DNA from: Burkholderia plantarii | GTDB lineage: Bacteria; Pseudomonadota; Gammaproteobacteria; Burkholderiales; Burkholderiaceae | NCBI RefSeq assembly: GCF_001411805.1 | Contig: NZ_CP007212.1 | Location: forward strand, 3,038,001 to 3,102,000 | Direction: 5' to 3' | Length of the DNA: 64,000 bases | Shown: positions 1 to 8,337 of the stretch, piece by piece | How positions within the stretch are numbered: position 1 is the first letter of the stretch | How the letters are laid out: each line of letters starts with the position of its first letter | The notes under the pieces: generated by a model | What the model was told of the DNA's origin: nothing | The model's input: the letters and a program-made list of their open reading frames with translations, nothing else | The model's database searches: none | Position numbers and translations under genes: made by a program

Positions 1-2
1 CC

Positions 3-1412
3 GGAGAAGGCCAGGCTGGCCAGTCCAGCGACATGCGGCAGGCGCTGCAGGCCGCGCTGCGACGCATCCTGCCCGGCCAGCAGCCCGGCCCCGACGACGA
101 CCTGGTGCTGGCCGGCCTCGATTCGCTGGGCGCGCTGAAGCTGCTGCTCGAGGCCGAGCGCCTGACCGGCAGGCGCCTCGCGCTGGCCGCGTTCCTCACG
201 GCGCCCACGCTCGCCACGCTGCTCTCGCATGATGCGCAGGCCGGCGACGACGCCGATACGGCGCGCGCCATCGAACACGACATCGCCCGACTCGGCCGGC
301 CGGCGAGCCCGCGCGCGGCGGGGTCCGCGCCGCCGTCCGGCACGGCCATCGTGCTGACCGGCGCGACCGGCTACGTCGGCCGCGCGCTGCTCGCCGCGCT
401 GCTGCGCCACGGCGCCGGGCCGATCGTCTGTCCGGTGCGCGCCGCCGACGACCGCGCCGCCGCGGCCCGCCTCGCCGCGCTCGTGCCGGACCTGCCGGCC
501 GGCCGCGTCACGGCGGTGGCGCTCGACCTCTGCGCGCCCGATGCGTCGCGGCGCCTGCCGCCGGCGCCGCGCCTCGTGCTGCACGCCGCCGCCGACGTGA
601 ACTTCTCGAAGTCGTACCGGCAGCTGCACGAGCCGAACGTGGCCGTCACGGCCGCACTCGGCGCCTACGCGCTCGCGGCCGGCGCGCGCTTCGTCTACCT
701 GTCGAGCATCGCCGCCGCCACCGGCCGCGAGGTCGTGCCGGACGGCGCGCCGGGCCGCGCCGAGATCGAGGCCATGCTCGCCGCGCTGCGCAACGGCTAC
801 AGCCGCACCAAGTGGGTCTCGGAGCAGATCGTCGCCGGCTTGCGCGCGCACGGGCTCGACGCGCAGGTCCACCGCCTCGGCGAGATGATGCCCGACGCGC
901 TGCACCCGGTCGCCAATCCGCTCGCCAGCTTCAGCATCCTCTGCCGCGTCGCGCAGTTGGCCGGCGTCGCGCCCGAACTCGAGGACACCTCGAACTGCAC
1001 GCCCACCGGGCTGGTGGCCGACTGGGTCGTGCGCCGCGCGCTCGCCGACAGCGGCCGGGCCGCCGGCACGGCACGCCCCACCATGCTCGCGCATCCGACC
1101 CAGCTGCGCGTCAACGACATGCTGGCCGCCGTGCTCGGCAAGATTCCGCAGGTCTCGCTGTCGCGCTTTCTCGACACGGTCGGGCGGCACTATGCCGACA
1201 GCCAGCATCCCGATCTCGCGCGCTGCCTGATGATCTTCTCGTCCGGCGGCCAGCCCGACGAGCCGACGCAGCGCGGCTTCACGCCGGCGCGCGCCGAACC
1301 GCGCCCCACCGCGCCCGCGACGCGCGACGGCGAGCCGGGCTGGACCGCGCTCACGCCGCACGAGCTGGACACGATGTTCGGGGTATTCCGCAGCAGCGTC
1401 ATCGCGCCATGA
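3..1412 (+). CDS. Carrier protein-thioester reductase didomain (NRPS/PKS terminal module), 5' partial
   Basis: Terminal module of an assembly line. A peptidyl/acyl carrier domain comes first (counting from the ATG at 33, the phosphopantetheine Ser is residue 31 in the DSL motif), then an NAD(P)-dependent thioester reductase of the Male-sterility/NAD_binding_4 type. The reductase shows TGATGYVG at 109-116, the LSS strand at 223-225 and the YxxxK pair Y256/K260. This family releases the carrier-bound chain by reduction to an aldehyde or alcohol. The frame is open to the window edge with no good ribosome site before the ATG at 33, so the protein may be the tail of a larger synthetase. No adenylation or ketosynthase domain is visible. 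The two downstream genes fit post-release tailoring. Substrate unknown. Confidence 0.85.
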   Translation, partial: GEGQAGQSSDMRQALQAALRRILPGQQPGPDDDLVLAGLDSLGALKLLLEAERLTGRRLALAAFLTAPTLATLLSHDAQAGDDADTARAIEHDIARLGRPASPRAAGSAPPSGTAIVLTGATGYVGRALLAALLRHGAGPIVCPVRAADDRAAAARLAALVPDLPAGRVTAVALDLCAPDASRRLPPAPRLVLHAAADVNFSKSYRQLHEPNVAVTAALGAYALAAGARFVYLSSIAAATGREVVPDGAPGRAEIEAMLAALRNGYSRTKWVSEQIVAGLRAHGLDAQVHRLGEMMPDALHPVANPLASFSILCRVAQLAGVAPELEDTSNCTPTGLVADWVVRRALADSGRAAGTARPTMLAHPTQLRVNDMLAAVLGKIPQVSLSRFLDTVGRHYADSQHPDLARCLMIFSSGGQPDEPTQRGFTPARAEPRPTAPATRDGEPGWTALTPHELDTMFGVFRSSVIAP

Positions 1413-1455
1413 GCGCGGCGCACGACGATTCACGACTTATGCCAGGGAGCATTTC

Positions 1456-2445
1456 ATGACGATGAGACAGCGGCGCTTCGGCCGCCTGGGTTGGCAGGTG
1501 GGAGAGGTCGGTTACGGCATGTGGGGCATCGCGGGCGGGGAAGGCGGCTGGACCGGCGCCGACGACGCGAGCGGGATGCAGTGTCTCGCGCTGGCCGCGA
1601 GCCGCGGCTGCAACTTCTACGACACCGCCTGGATCTACGGCCGCGGCCACAGCGAGCGGATGGTGGCGAAACACGTGGCGGCCCACCCGGGCGCGGGCTT
1701 CAAGGTGGCCACCAAGATCGCGCCGGCCAATCGCAACTGGCCGAGCCGCCGCGGCGACCGGTTCGACGACATCTACCCGACGCCCTACCTGCGCGAGGCG
1801 ATGGACCAGAGCCGCCGCAACCTGAACGTCGATCGCATCGACCTGATGCAGTTCCACGTCTGGGAGGATAGCTGGACCGACGATCCCGCGTTCCGCGCGA
1901 TCGTCGACGAATGGCGCGGCCGCGATCTGGTGGAGGGGATCGGCCTGAGCCTGAACCGCTGGGAGCCGTGGAACGGCCTGCGCGCCGTGCGCTCGGGCCT
2001 GATCGACGCGGTCCAGGTGATCCACAACATCTTCGACCAGGCGCCCGAGGACGAGCTGTTCCCCGCCTGCCGCGAGCATGACGTGGCCGTGATCGCGCGC
2101 GTGCCGTTCGATGAGGGTTCGCTGACCGGCACGCTCACCTACGACAGCCGCTGGCCCGACGGGGACTGGCGCAACAGCTACTTCGTGCCGGAGAATCTGC
2201 GCGCGAGCGTCGATCGCGCCGACGCGCTGCGCCCGCTGATCCCCGCCGGCGAAACCATGGCCGGGCTCGCGCTGCGCTTCATCCTGAGCCATCCGGACGT
2301 GGCCGTGGTGATTCCCGGCATGCGCCAGGAGCGGCACGTCAGCGCCAATCTGGCGGCCTCCGCCGCCGGGCCCCTGCCGCCGGAACTCGTCACCAACCTC
2401 AGAGCCCATCGCTGGGACAGGGAGCCTACCGAATGGTCGCAATAA
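1456..2445 (+). CDS. Aldo/keto reductase
   Basis: NADPH-dependent aldo/keto reductase of 329 residues, the usual barrel length. The catalytic tetrad is readable as D56, Y61, K87 and H134. The start follows an AGGGAG ribosome site about 6 bases upstream. It lies 43 bp after the thioester-reductase gene and its end overlaps the next start by 13 bp, so the three genes form one transcription unit. Inference: it reduces the aldehyde released by the upstream reductase domain to an alcohol, which the next protein could sulfate. A generic housekeeping AKR role is possible, but the tight packing argues for a tailoring role. Confidence 0.88.
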   Translation: MTMRQRRFGRLGWQVGEVGYGMWGIAGGEGGWTGADDASGMQCLALAASRGCNFYDTAWIYGRGHSERMVAKHVAAHPGAGFKVATKIAPANRNWPSRRGDRFDDIYPTPYLREAMDQSRRNLNVDRIDLMQFHVWEDSWTDDPAFRAIVDEWRGRDLVEGIGLSLNRWEPWNGLRAVRSGLIDAVQVIHNIFDQAPEDELFPACREHDVAVIARVPFDEGSLTGTLTYDSRWPDGDWRNSYFVPENLRASVDRADALRPLIPAGETMAGLALRFILSHPDVAVVIPGMRQERHVSANLAASAAGPLPPELVTNLRAHRWDREPTEWSQ

Positions 2446-3746
2446 GCCAACCCGCCCCGGCCGAATCGGCCCTGCCGGACGCCGGCCTGTGGATTCTGTT
2501 CGCGCTGCCGCGCTCACGCTCGACCGCGTTCTTTCGCGCGATGACGGCGCGCGGCGAGTTCATCTGCATCCACGAGCCGTTCTGCAGCCTCGCCGACACC
2601 GGCCGCGCCACGCTGCCGACCCGCACCGGCGGCAGCGTCGAGCTGGACAGCCGGCCGGCGATCGTCGAGCACATCGCCGCGCTCGCCCGCCATGCGCGCG
2701 TGTTCCTCAAGGAGACCTCCGACAACCGGCTGGCCGACCTGGTGCACACGCCGCTCGTGCGCGACGCCACCGACGTGAGCTTCCTGATCCGCGAGCCGGG
2801 CGCCGTGATCGCCTCGCACCTGCGCATGCGCCCCGCGGCCGGCGTCGACGATTTCGGCTTCGCCCACCTGCGCGCGCTGATGGAAGCGATGCGCGAGGCG
2901 GGCCACGCGTTCCAGTCGTTCAGCGCCGAGCAGCTGGTGGCCGACCCGCGCGCCACGCTCGAACGCTACTGCGCCGCGGCCGGGCTGCCGTGGCGCGACA
3001 CGATGCTGAGCTGGGAGCCCGAGGATCGCCAGGAATGGCGGCGCACGCGCAACTGGCACGGCGCGGCCGCCGAGAGCACCGGCTTCGTCGCCGCCGCGCC
3101 GACGCGCGACGAGGCGGTGCCGGCCGAATTCCTGGCCGCCGTGCATGACGACTACGCGGCGATCCAGCGGCTGCATCGCGACGCCGGCGGCGACGACCTC
3201 GCGTTCCTCGCGCAGGCGCATCCGGTGATCTGGATGACCGGCCTGCCCGGCGCCGGCAAGAGCACCATCGCGAAGGCACTGCACGAGGCGCTGAAGGCGC
3301 GCGGCGTGCGCACCATCATCCTCGACGGCGACACGCTGCGCGGCGGGCTCTGCTCCGACCTCGGTTTCAGCGCCGCCGACCGCAACGAGAACATCCGCCG
3401 CTTCGCGCACGTGGCGGCGCTGTTCCGCCAGGAGGGCTACGTAGTGATCGTGGCGACGATCTCGCCGATGCAGGCGCACCGCGATCTCGCGCGCGGCATC
3501 GTCGGCGACGGCTTCGTCGAGACCTTCATCGCCACGCCGCTCGACATCTGCCGCGAGCGCGATCCCAAGGGCATGTACGCGAAGGCGATGCAGGGCAAGC
3601 TCGCGCAGTTCACGGGCGTGTCCGACACCTACGAGCAGCCCGTCGCGGCCGACGTCACGGTCGACACCTCGCACGAGGACGTGGCCGCCTCGGTCGAGCG
3701 CATCGCCGGACAGCTGCGCCGGCAGCGTCGGACCACGGCCGTCTGA
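2433..3746 (+). CDS. Fused sulfotransferase-adenylylsulfate (APS) kinase
   Basis: Two domains in 437 residues. Residues about 15-250 resemble a PAPS-dependent sulfotransferase: the LPRSRST segment at 25-31 matches the 5'-phosphosulfate loop, and SFLIREPGAV at 116-125 matches the 3'-phosphate region. Residues about 263-435 are a complete APS kinase (CysC type) with P-loop GLPGAGKST at 270-278, DGD at 298-300 and the RNENIRR segment near 317-323. APS kinase makes PAPS from APS and ATP; the attached sulfotransferase would use it. The start codon lies inside the end of the aldo/keto reductase gene, indicating translational coupling. Together they suggest a sulfated product. The acceptor is unknown. 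Confidence 0.85.
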   Translation: MVAISQPAPAESALPDAGLWILFALPRSRSTAFFRAMTARGEFICIHEPFCSLADTGRATLPTRTGGSVELDSRPAIVEHIAALARHARVFLKETSDNRLADLVHTPLVRDATDVSFLIREPGAVIASHLRMRPAAGVDDFGFAHLRALMEAMREAGHAFQSFSAEQLVADPRATLERYCAAAGLPWRDTMLSWEPEDRQEWRRTRNWHGAAAESTGFVAAAPTRDEAVPAEFLAAVHDDYAAIQRLHRDAGGDDLAFLAQAHPVIWMTGLPGAGKSTIAKALHEALKARGVRTIILDGDTLRGGLCSDLGFSAADRNENIRRFAHVAALFRQEGYVVIVATISPMQAHRDLARGIVGDGFVETFIATPLDICRERDPKGMYAKAMQGKLAQFTGVSDTYEQPVAADVTVDTSHEDVAASVERIAGQLRRQRRTTAV

Positions 3747-3752
3747 CCGGGA

Positions 3753-3779
3753 GCGCCGCGCCGCGTCACGGCGCGGCGC
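3753..3779 (+). terminator. GC-rich hairpin after the biosynthetic operon
   Basis: A perfect 11-bp stem (GCGCCGCGCCG / CGGCGCGGCGC) with a 5-base loop starts 6 bases after the stop codon of the sulfotransferase-APS kinase gene. There is no clear T run, so termination is an inference from position and stability. Confidence 0.4.
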
Positions 3780-3992
3780 CGCTCGCGGCCGGGCCGGCTC
3801 TCGTACCCGGCCGCGCCCTCACCTTCTCGCTGCCGGCCCGGATCCACGCAGGCGCCCGGGCCGCGAGCCGGCACCGTCATGGTCCTTCCCCGGCGTCCGT
3901 ACCGGTCGCTCCGGGCCGCAACCGTACCGCCGCCGCACGCGTGCGCGGGCCTATACTCGGCGGCCCGACACCCCATCGCGCGAGGAGCACGG

Positions 3993-4685
3993 ATGAAGAC
4001 GATCGGCCTGATCGGCGGGATGAGCTGGGAATCGTCGGCGGAATACTACCGGCTGATCAACCGGCATTCGAAGGCGCTGCACGGCGGCCACCACAACGCG
4101 AAGAGCGTGCTGGTGACGGTCGACTTCGCCGAGATCGAGGCGCTGCAAAGCGCGCACGACTGGCCCGCGCTCGGCGCCTGCATGGCCGACGCGGCGCGCC
4201 GGCTGGAGGCGGCAGGCGCCGATTTCGTGGTGCTCACCACCAACACCATGCACCGCGTGGCGGCCTCGATCGAGGCAGCCGTGACGCTGCCGTTCCTGCA
4301 CATCGCGGACCCGACCGGCGCGGCGCTGCGCGCGGCCGGCGTGAAGCGCGTCGCGCTGCTCGGCACGCGCTACACGATGGAGCTGCCGTTCTACGCCGAG
4401 CGGCTCGCCGCGCGCTTCGGCATCGAGACGCTGACGCCCGACGACGCCGGGCGCGGCACCGTCCACCGCATCATCTACGACGAACTCTGTCACGGCAGCA
4501 TCGAGCCGGCCTCGCGCGACGCCTACGTGGCCATCATCGCGGCGCTCGCGGCGCGCGGCGCCGAGGCCGTGATCCTCGGCTGCACCGAGATCACGCTGCT
4601 GATCGGCGAGCACGACTCGCCGCTGCCGGTGTACGACACGACCGCGCTGCATGCGCGCGCGGCCGTCGAACTCGCGGCCGCCTGA
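3993..4685 (+). CDS. ygeA: Broad-specificity Asp/Glu-type amino-acid racemase (YgeA-like)
   Basis: PLP-independent amino-acid racemase of 230 residues. The start at 3993 follows a GAGGAG ribosome site; an upstream in-frame ATG at 3879 lacks one and would add a non-conserved extension. The two catalytic segments are TTNTMH around T83 and LGCTEI around C197. The Thr/Cys pair at exactly these positions matches the E. coli YgeA (L-Asp/Glu racemase) arrangement as I recall it, rather than the Cys/Cys pair of classic aspartate racemases. The N-terminal GLIGGMSWESS is the family signature. It stands alone between the biosynthetic cluster and a convergent lipoprotein gene. Substrate preference cannot be read from sequence. 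Confidence 0.88.
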   Translation: MKTIGLIGGMSWESSAEYYRLINRHSKALHGGHHNAKSVLVTVDFAEIEALQSAHDWPALGACMADAARRLEAAGADFVVLTTNTMHRVAASIEAAVTLPFLHIADPTGAALRAAGVKRVALLGTRYTMELPFYAERLAARFGIETLTPDDAGRGTVHRIIYDELCHGSIEPASRDAYVAIIAALAARGAEAVILGCTEITLLIGEHDSPLPVYDTTALHARAAVELAAA

Positions 4686-4693
4686 AACCCGCC

Positions 4694-4726
4694 GCACACG
4701 CCACGGGTGCGGCCCGTGCCGTGTGC
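4694..4726. terminator. Hairpin between convergent genes
   Basis: A 14-bp stem with one mismatch (GCACACGCCACGGG against CCCGTGCCGTGTGC, loop TGCGG) fills the 53-bp gap between the racemase gene and the convergent lipoprotein gene. It could serve both directions. No strong T tract on either side. Confidence 0.4.
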
Positions 4727-4738
4727 CGGAGGTGACGC

Positions 4739-5977
4739 TCAGAGCCCCGTCAGCCCCTGCAGGCTGATCTTCGACTGCGTGTTCGCCGGCTGTTCGCCGA
4801 GCTTCGTCAGCGAGCCGTCGGAGCCGATCTGGTAGGCGACGATCTTGTCGTCGCCGGCATAGTCCTGGTAGAAGAACTTGCCGTCCGGGCTGACCCACGC
4901 GTCGTTCGCGAACGCCGAGGTCTGGCCCGCCACCGGCGTCTCGGTCGCCGCCACCGCGTTCACCAGCGTGAGCTTGCCGGTGCCGTCGATCGAGAACAGC
5001 GAGACGGCGCCGCTGCCGTTGCCGATATAGGCGAAGCGGTTGTCCGGCGAAAGCGTGATCCAGCACGGCGCGGCCTGCCCCGTCACGGTGCTCGGCGCGC
5101 CGAGCGAGGTGAACGTGCCGGCCGTCGCCGAGAAGTTGAACGACTCGACCGTGCCGCCCGGCGCGTCCGTCACGACGTAGGTGGCGGCGAGCGCGCCGGT
5201 GCCGAAGCGGCCGCCGAACGGGCCGGTACCGGCCGAGGTGCTGTCCACCGGCGTGCCGAGCGTGCCGTCCGCCTGCACCGGAAACGCCAGCAGCATGTTG
5301 AGCGGCGCCGTCGGCGAGACCGTCTTCAGGAAGCCGTTGACGATCACGAACTTGCCGTCCGGGCTCAGCGTCACCTGGGCCGGCAGCGCGTCCTGCACCA
5401 CCACCGGATACTGGCCGATCGAGGTCAGCTGGCCGTTGGCGCCGACCCGGAACGCGCCGAGTTCCTGCGCGCCCTGCTGGTGCGTGACGTAGAGCACGCC
5501 GGTGGCCGAGATCGCGAGCGAGGTCGGGCGGATGCCGCCCGTCGGCGACACCGCGAGCAGCGTCAGGTCGCCCGCGCCCGAGATCGAGAACACGCTGACC
5601 GTGTTGTCGCCGGCATTGGCGACGAACAGGCGCGTGCCGTCGGGCGAGACGATCACGCTGTTGTTGCTGGTCAGCGCGTCGGCCGCGACGATGTTGCCCA
5701 TGAAGTAGTTCACGCCGTTGGTGCCATGGCCGCCCGTCGCGACGCTCGGCTTCGCCGTCAGCGTACCGTCTGCATTCCGAATGAAATGCAGCACCGCGTT
5801 CTGCGTGTCGTTGGTCTGCGCGAACAGCTGCGCGGTCTTGGTGGCCGCGGGCGGCGTGACCGGCGCGGTGGGCGTGGTCGGCGCGGTCGGCGTGGTGGGG
5901 GCCGGCGCGTCGTCGCCGCCGCCGCAGGCCGCCAGAATCGCCGTCATCGTCAGTGCCGTCACCAGTTTGAGCTTCAT
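4739..5977 (-). CDS. Beta-propeller lipoprotein, lactonase/YVTN family
   Basis: Secreted lipoprotein of 412 residues. The start at 5977 follows a GAAGAGGTG ribosome site and gives a lipoprotein signal with lipobox LAAC (lipid-bearing Cys18). A Thr/Pro/Ala linker made of repeated TAPTTP-like units (about 24-45) leads into repeated propeller blades with motifs such as SPDGTRLFVAN and SPDNRFAYIGN, typical of the 6-phosphogluconolactonase/3-carboxymuconate-cyclase-like fold. An enzymatic role is not shown; many such proteins are surface or periplasmic propellers of unknown function. A promoter-like element at 6094-6119 suggests control by the ECF sigma factor encoded at 8480-9028. Confidence 0.82.
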   Translation of the reverse strand: MKLKLVTALTMTAILAACGGGDDAPAPTTPTAPTTPTAPVTPPAATKTAQLFAQTNDTQNAVLHFIRNADGTLTAKPSVATGGHGTNGVNYFMGNIVAADALTSNNSVIVSPDGTRLFVANAGDNTVSVFSISGAGDLTLLAVSPTGGIRPTSLAISATGVLYVTHQQGAQELGAFRVGANGQLTSIGQYPVVVQDALPAQVTLSPDGKFVIVNGFLKTVSPTAPLNMLLAFPVQADGTLGTPVDSTSAGTGPFGGRFGTGALAATYVVTDAPGGTVESFNFSATAGTFTSLGAPSTVTGQAAPCWITLSPDNRFAYIGNGSGAVSLFSIDGTGKLTLVNAVAATETPVAGQTSAFANDAWVSPDGKFFYQDYAGDDKIVAYQIGSDGSLTKLGEQPANTQSKISLQGLTGL

Positions 5978-6093
5978 CCGTTTCACCTCTTCGTCAGTAT
6001 TCGAATGGCCGCTTGCACGCCGGCGCGATGGCACGGACAGCGGGCGGTTCAGACGCGATCGCGATGGCCTCGCATCGATCGCGCGCCACTCAA

Positions 6094-6119
6094 TTCGGCG
6101 CCGCCGCGGCGTCGGTTAC
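6094..6119 (-). promoter_or_regulatory. Putative ECF (SigF-type) promoter for the beta-propeller lipoprotein
   Basis: On the minus strand the sequence reads GTAACC, 16 bases, CGAA. The same two boxes with the same spacing occur at 8190-8215 in front of the cytochrome b gene. This is the form I recall for promoters of the Caulobacter SigF/NrsF system. The start of transcription would lie near 6085, about 110 bases before the start codon. Confidence 0.6.
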
Positions 6120-6149
6120 AGTTTCTTGCCGAAAATTTCCATCGGACTG

Positions 6150-6193
6150 CGAAAAGACCATGCCCGTGGTCCCTCGCGAGACCACGGGCATGG
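6150..6193 (-). terminator. Rho-independent terminator after the MXKDX gene
   Basis: A perfect 14-bp inverted repeat (6158-6171 with 6180-6193, 8-base loop) is followed on the minus strand by TCTTTT. It lies 54 bases after the stop of the MXKDX-repeat gene and before the next promoter at 6094-6119, separating the two transcripts. Confidence 0.8.
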
Positions 6194-6247
6194 CGATGAT
6201 ACGGTGCGCGGCGCGACGCTCGCGCCGCGACTTCGATGGCGCGCTGC

Positions 6248-6496
6248 TTACTTGGCCATCGCGTCCGAGGCCGAATGCGACATGCCCATCGCGTCGTGCT
6301 TCTTCATCTTGCCGCCCTTGCCCATCGCGTCGTGCTTCATCGCGCCGTTGCCCATCGCATCGTGCGACATGCCACCCTTGCTCATCGCGTCGTGCGACAT
6401 CGCATCGTTGCCCATCGCGCCGCTCGCCTGCGCGAACGCCGCCGACGCGCCGAGACCGAGCGTTGCCACCATGACTGCCGTGATCAGTTGTTTCAT
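6248..6496 (-). CDS. Secreted pentapeptide MXKDX-repeat protein
   Basis: Small secreted protein of 82 residues. A signal peptide of about 22 residues ends in SAAFA, followed by repeats of the type MGNDA, MSHDA and MSKGG, rich in Met, His, Asp and Lys. This is the MXKDX pentapeptide-repeat family, found mainly in beta-proteobacteria and of unknown function. The Met/His-rich repeats could bind metal or be oxidation targets, which is inference. The start at 6496 follows an AAGGAG ribosome site; longer in-frame extensions lack the signal peptide at the N terminus. It lies 73 bp after the molybdoenzyme gene and is probably cotranscribed with it. Confidence 0.82.
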   Translation of the reverse strand: MKQLITAVMVATLGLGASAAFAQASGAMGNDAMSHDAMSKGGMSHDAMGNGAMKHDAMGKGGKMKKHDAMGMSHSASDAMAK

Positions 6497-6569
6497 GAGA
6501 TTTCTCCTTACCGGGTAAAAAATGGATCCGGTGGAACCGGACCGGTTCGCGGTTCGTATCGCGCAGCCG

Positions 6570-7346
6570 TCAGGCTCCGCCGAACCAGTTGTAGCCCTGG
6601 TCGACCCAATAGCCGCCGGGGTAGACATTCGTCACGAAGATTTCGACGATGTGTTTCGGGTTCTTGTAGCCGAGCTTGGTGGGGATCCGCAGCTTCATCG
6701 GATAGCCGTACCGCGCCGGCAGCCGCTGGCCGTCGTAGTCGAACGCGAGCAGCGTCTGCGGATGCAGCGCGGTGGCCATGTCGATGCTCTCGTAATAGTC
6801 GTCCGCGCAGCGGAAGCCCACGTATTTCGCGCTTGTGTCGGCGCCCGCGCGCCGCAGGAAATCGGCGAACGGGGTGCCGCCCCAGCGGCCGATCGCGCTC
6901 CAGCCTTCCACGCAGATGTGCCGAGTGATCTGCTCGGCATGCGGCAGCGCGTAGAGTTCGGGCAGGGTCCAGACGCGCTGGCCCGTCACGAGGCCGCCGA
7001 GCTTGAGCCGGAAATCCGCGCCGTTGACCTCGGGCACCTCGTCGATGCCGTAGAACGCGTTGAACGGGAACGGCCGCGTGATCTGCGCCTCGCTGTAGGT
7101 GGGCGCGAGCGCATGCGGATCGAACAGCGCGGCCTGCACGCGGTCGTTCAGGCGCGACACGGCGGTGAGGAAGCCATCGACCGAGGCGTCGTCGGTCAGC
7201 GTGCACCCGGTCAGCATCGACAGGCCGCCGAGCGTCAGCAGGCGCTTGCCGAACAGCCGGCGCGACGGCATCGCGAGTTCGCGGCGCGCGTCGGCCAGTA
7301 CCGTGTCGCGGTCGGCGGTGATCAGCGGTTGAGTCGGTTTCTTCAT
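6570..7346 (-). CDS. Molybdopterin-dependent oxidoreductase, sulfite oxidase/YedY-like
   Basis: Exported molybdenum-cofactor enzyme of 258 residues. The N terminus has a twin-arginine-like SRRLFGKRLL stretch (28-37) and then LTGC at 45-48, so it may be Tat-exported and possibly lipidated. The molybdenum-ligand Cys is C145 in HICVEGWSAIGRW. The C terminus (KLGYKNPKHI...GYNWFGG) is typical of the YedY/MsrP group, whose E. coli member repairs periplasmic methionine sulfoxide together with the b-type cytochrome MsrQ. Here the gene follows a cytochrome b gene, matching that partnership, though the cytochrome is of the b561/thiosulfate-reductase type. The start at 7346 follows an AAGGA ribosome site. 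Confidence 0.85.
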   Translation of the reverse strand: MKKPTQPLITADRDTVLADARRELAMPSRRLFGKRLLTLGGLSMLTGCTLTDDASVDGFLTAVSRLNDRVQAALFDPHALAPTYSEAQITRPFPFNAFYGIDEVPEVNGADFRLKLGGLVTGQRVWTLPELYALPHAEQITRHICVEGWSAIGRWGGTPFADFLRRAGADTSAKYVGFRCADDYYESIDMATALHPQTLLAFDYDGQRLPARYGYPMKLRIPTKLGYKNPKHIVEIFVTNVYPGGYWVDQGYNWFGGA

Positions 7347-7425
7347 CTGCAATCCTTGATTCTTCAGCGCGGCCGCCGGTTCGATCCGGCGGCCCGGCGG
7401 CTCAGTAGCTCGGTAGCTCAGTGGC

Positions 7426-8073
7426 TCAGCGGCCGCGCAACATCGTGAGCAGCGAGCGCGGCACCAGCGCGACCATCGCGACATGGACCACCACGAACGC
7501 GGCCATCACGGCCATCGCGCAGAAATGCACGACGCGGGCGTTGTCGTAGCCGCCGAACAGATCGCGCAGCAGCGGGAACTGCACCGACTTCCAGATCGCC
7601 AGGCCCGACAGCACGAGCACGATCAGGTCGAGCACGACCGCCAGGTACGCAAACTTCTGCACCGCGTTGTAGTGGCGCGGATCGTCGTGCGAAAGCCGGC
7701 CGCGCAGCGCCGCCAGCAGGTCGCGCAGCACGGCGCGCGGCGACAGCGGCAGGAAGCGCGCCGGAAAGCGTCGGCTCGCGAGATTCGCCGCCAGATAGAC
7801 GGCGCCGTTGAGCATCAGCAGCCACATCGCGGCGAAGTGCCATTGCAGCGCGCCGCCGAGCCAGCCGCCGAGCGTCCACGACGGCGGGAACGTCAGCCCC
7901 GGGAACACCGGCGAGGCGTCGTAAATGCGCCAGCCGGACAACATCATCAGCAGCGCCGCCAGCGCGTTGAGCCAGTGCGAGACACGCAGCCAGACCGGGT
8001 GGACCGGTCCCGCCGGTGCCGGTGTCGGTGCCGATGCGGGAGCCGCGGCCGGCCGGATCGAGGAAAGTGCCAT
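7426..8073 (-). CDS. Cytochrome b561-family membrane subunit
   Basis: Integral membrane di-heme cytochrome b of 215 residues. Four hydrophobic helices carry candidate heme-ligand His residues in VSHWLNA, WHFAAMW, VVHFCAM and VVVHVAM. It is the likely quinol-side electron donor for the molybdoenzyme encoded 79 bp downstream. The start at 8073 is chosen because the next upstream ATG (8106) adds a non-conserved stretch; neither has a strong ribosome site. The promoter-like element at 8190-8215 would drive the three-gene operon (cytochrome b, molybdoenzyme, MXKDX protein). The operon diverges from the sigma factor gene. Confidence 0.82.
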   Translation of the reverse strand: MALSSIRPAAAPASAPTPAPAGPVHPVWLRVSHWLNALAALLMMLSGWRIYDASPVFPGLTFPPSWTLGGWLGGALQWHFAAMWLLMLNGAVYLAANLASRRFPARFLPLSPRAVLRDLLAALRGRLSHDDPRHYNAVQKFAYLAVVLDLIVLVLSGLAIWKSVQFPLLRDLFGGYDNARVVHFCAMAVMAAFVVVHVAMVALVPRSLLTMLRGR

Positions 8074-8189
8074 GTCGGATACCACGCGAAATCGATTCAC
8101 CACCATGCATTGCCGGAGCGCGCCGGACGAAACCGCGCCGCACCGGGTGCCGGGCGGCATGCTTCGCCGCCGCCGGTCACGACCATGAA

Positions 8190-8215
8190 TTCGACGGCGC
8201 GGCCGCGCCGGTTAC
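8190..8215 (-). promoter_or_regulatory. Putative ECF (SigF-type) promoter for the cytochrome b operon
   Basis: The minus strand reads GTAACC, 16 bases, CGAA, identical in boxes and spacing to the element at 6094-6119. Transcription would begin near 8182, about 110 bases before the cytochrome b start, the same leader length as at the other site. Confidence 0.62.
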
Positions 8216-8337
8216 AGCGGCGGGCAAATAAATATCGAAGGGAATTTGTAATGTCAGGTACGCGGGCCGCGCGAAGAAAACGACATCGGCCCGACGCGAG
8301 CCGGTGGCACGCTTGCGACGGAAAATGCGTTCGGTTA

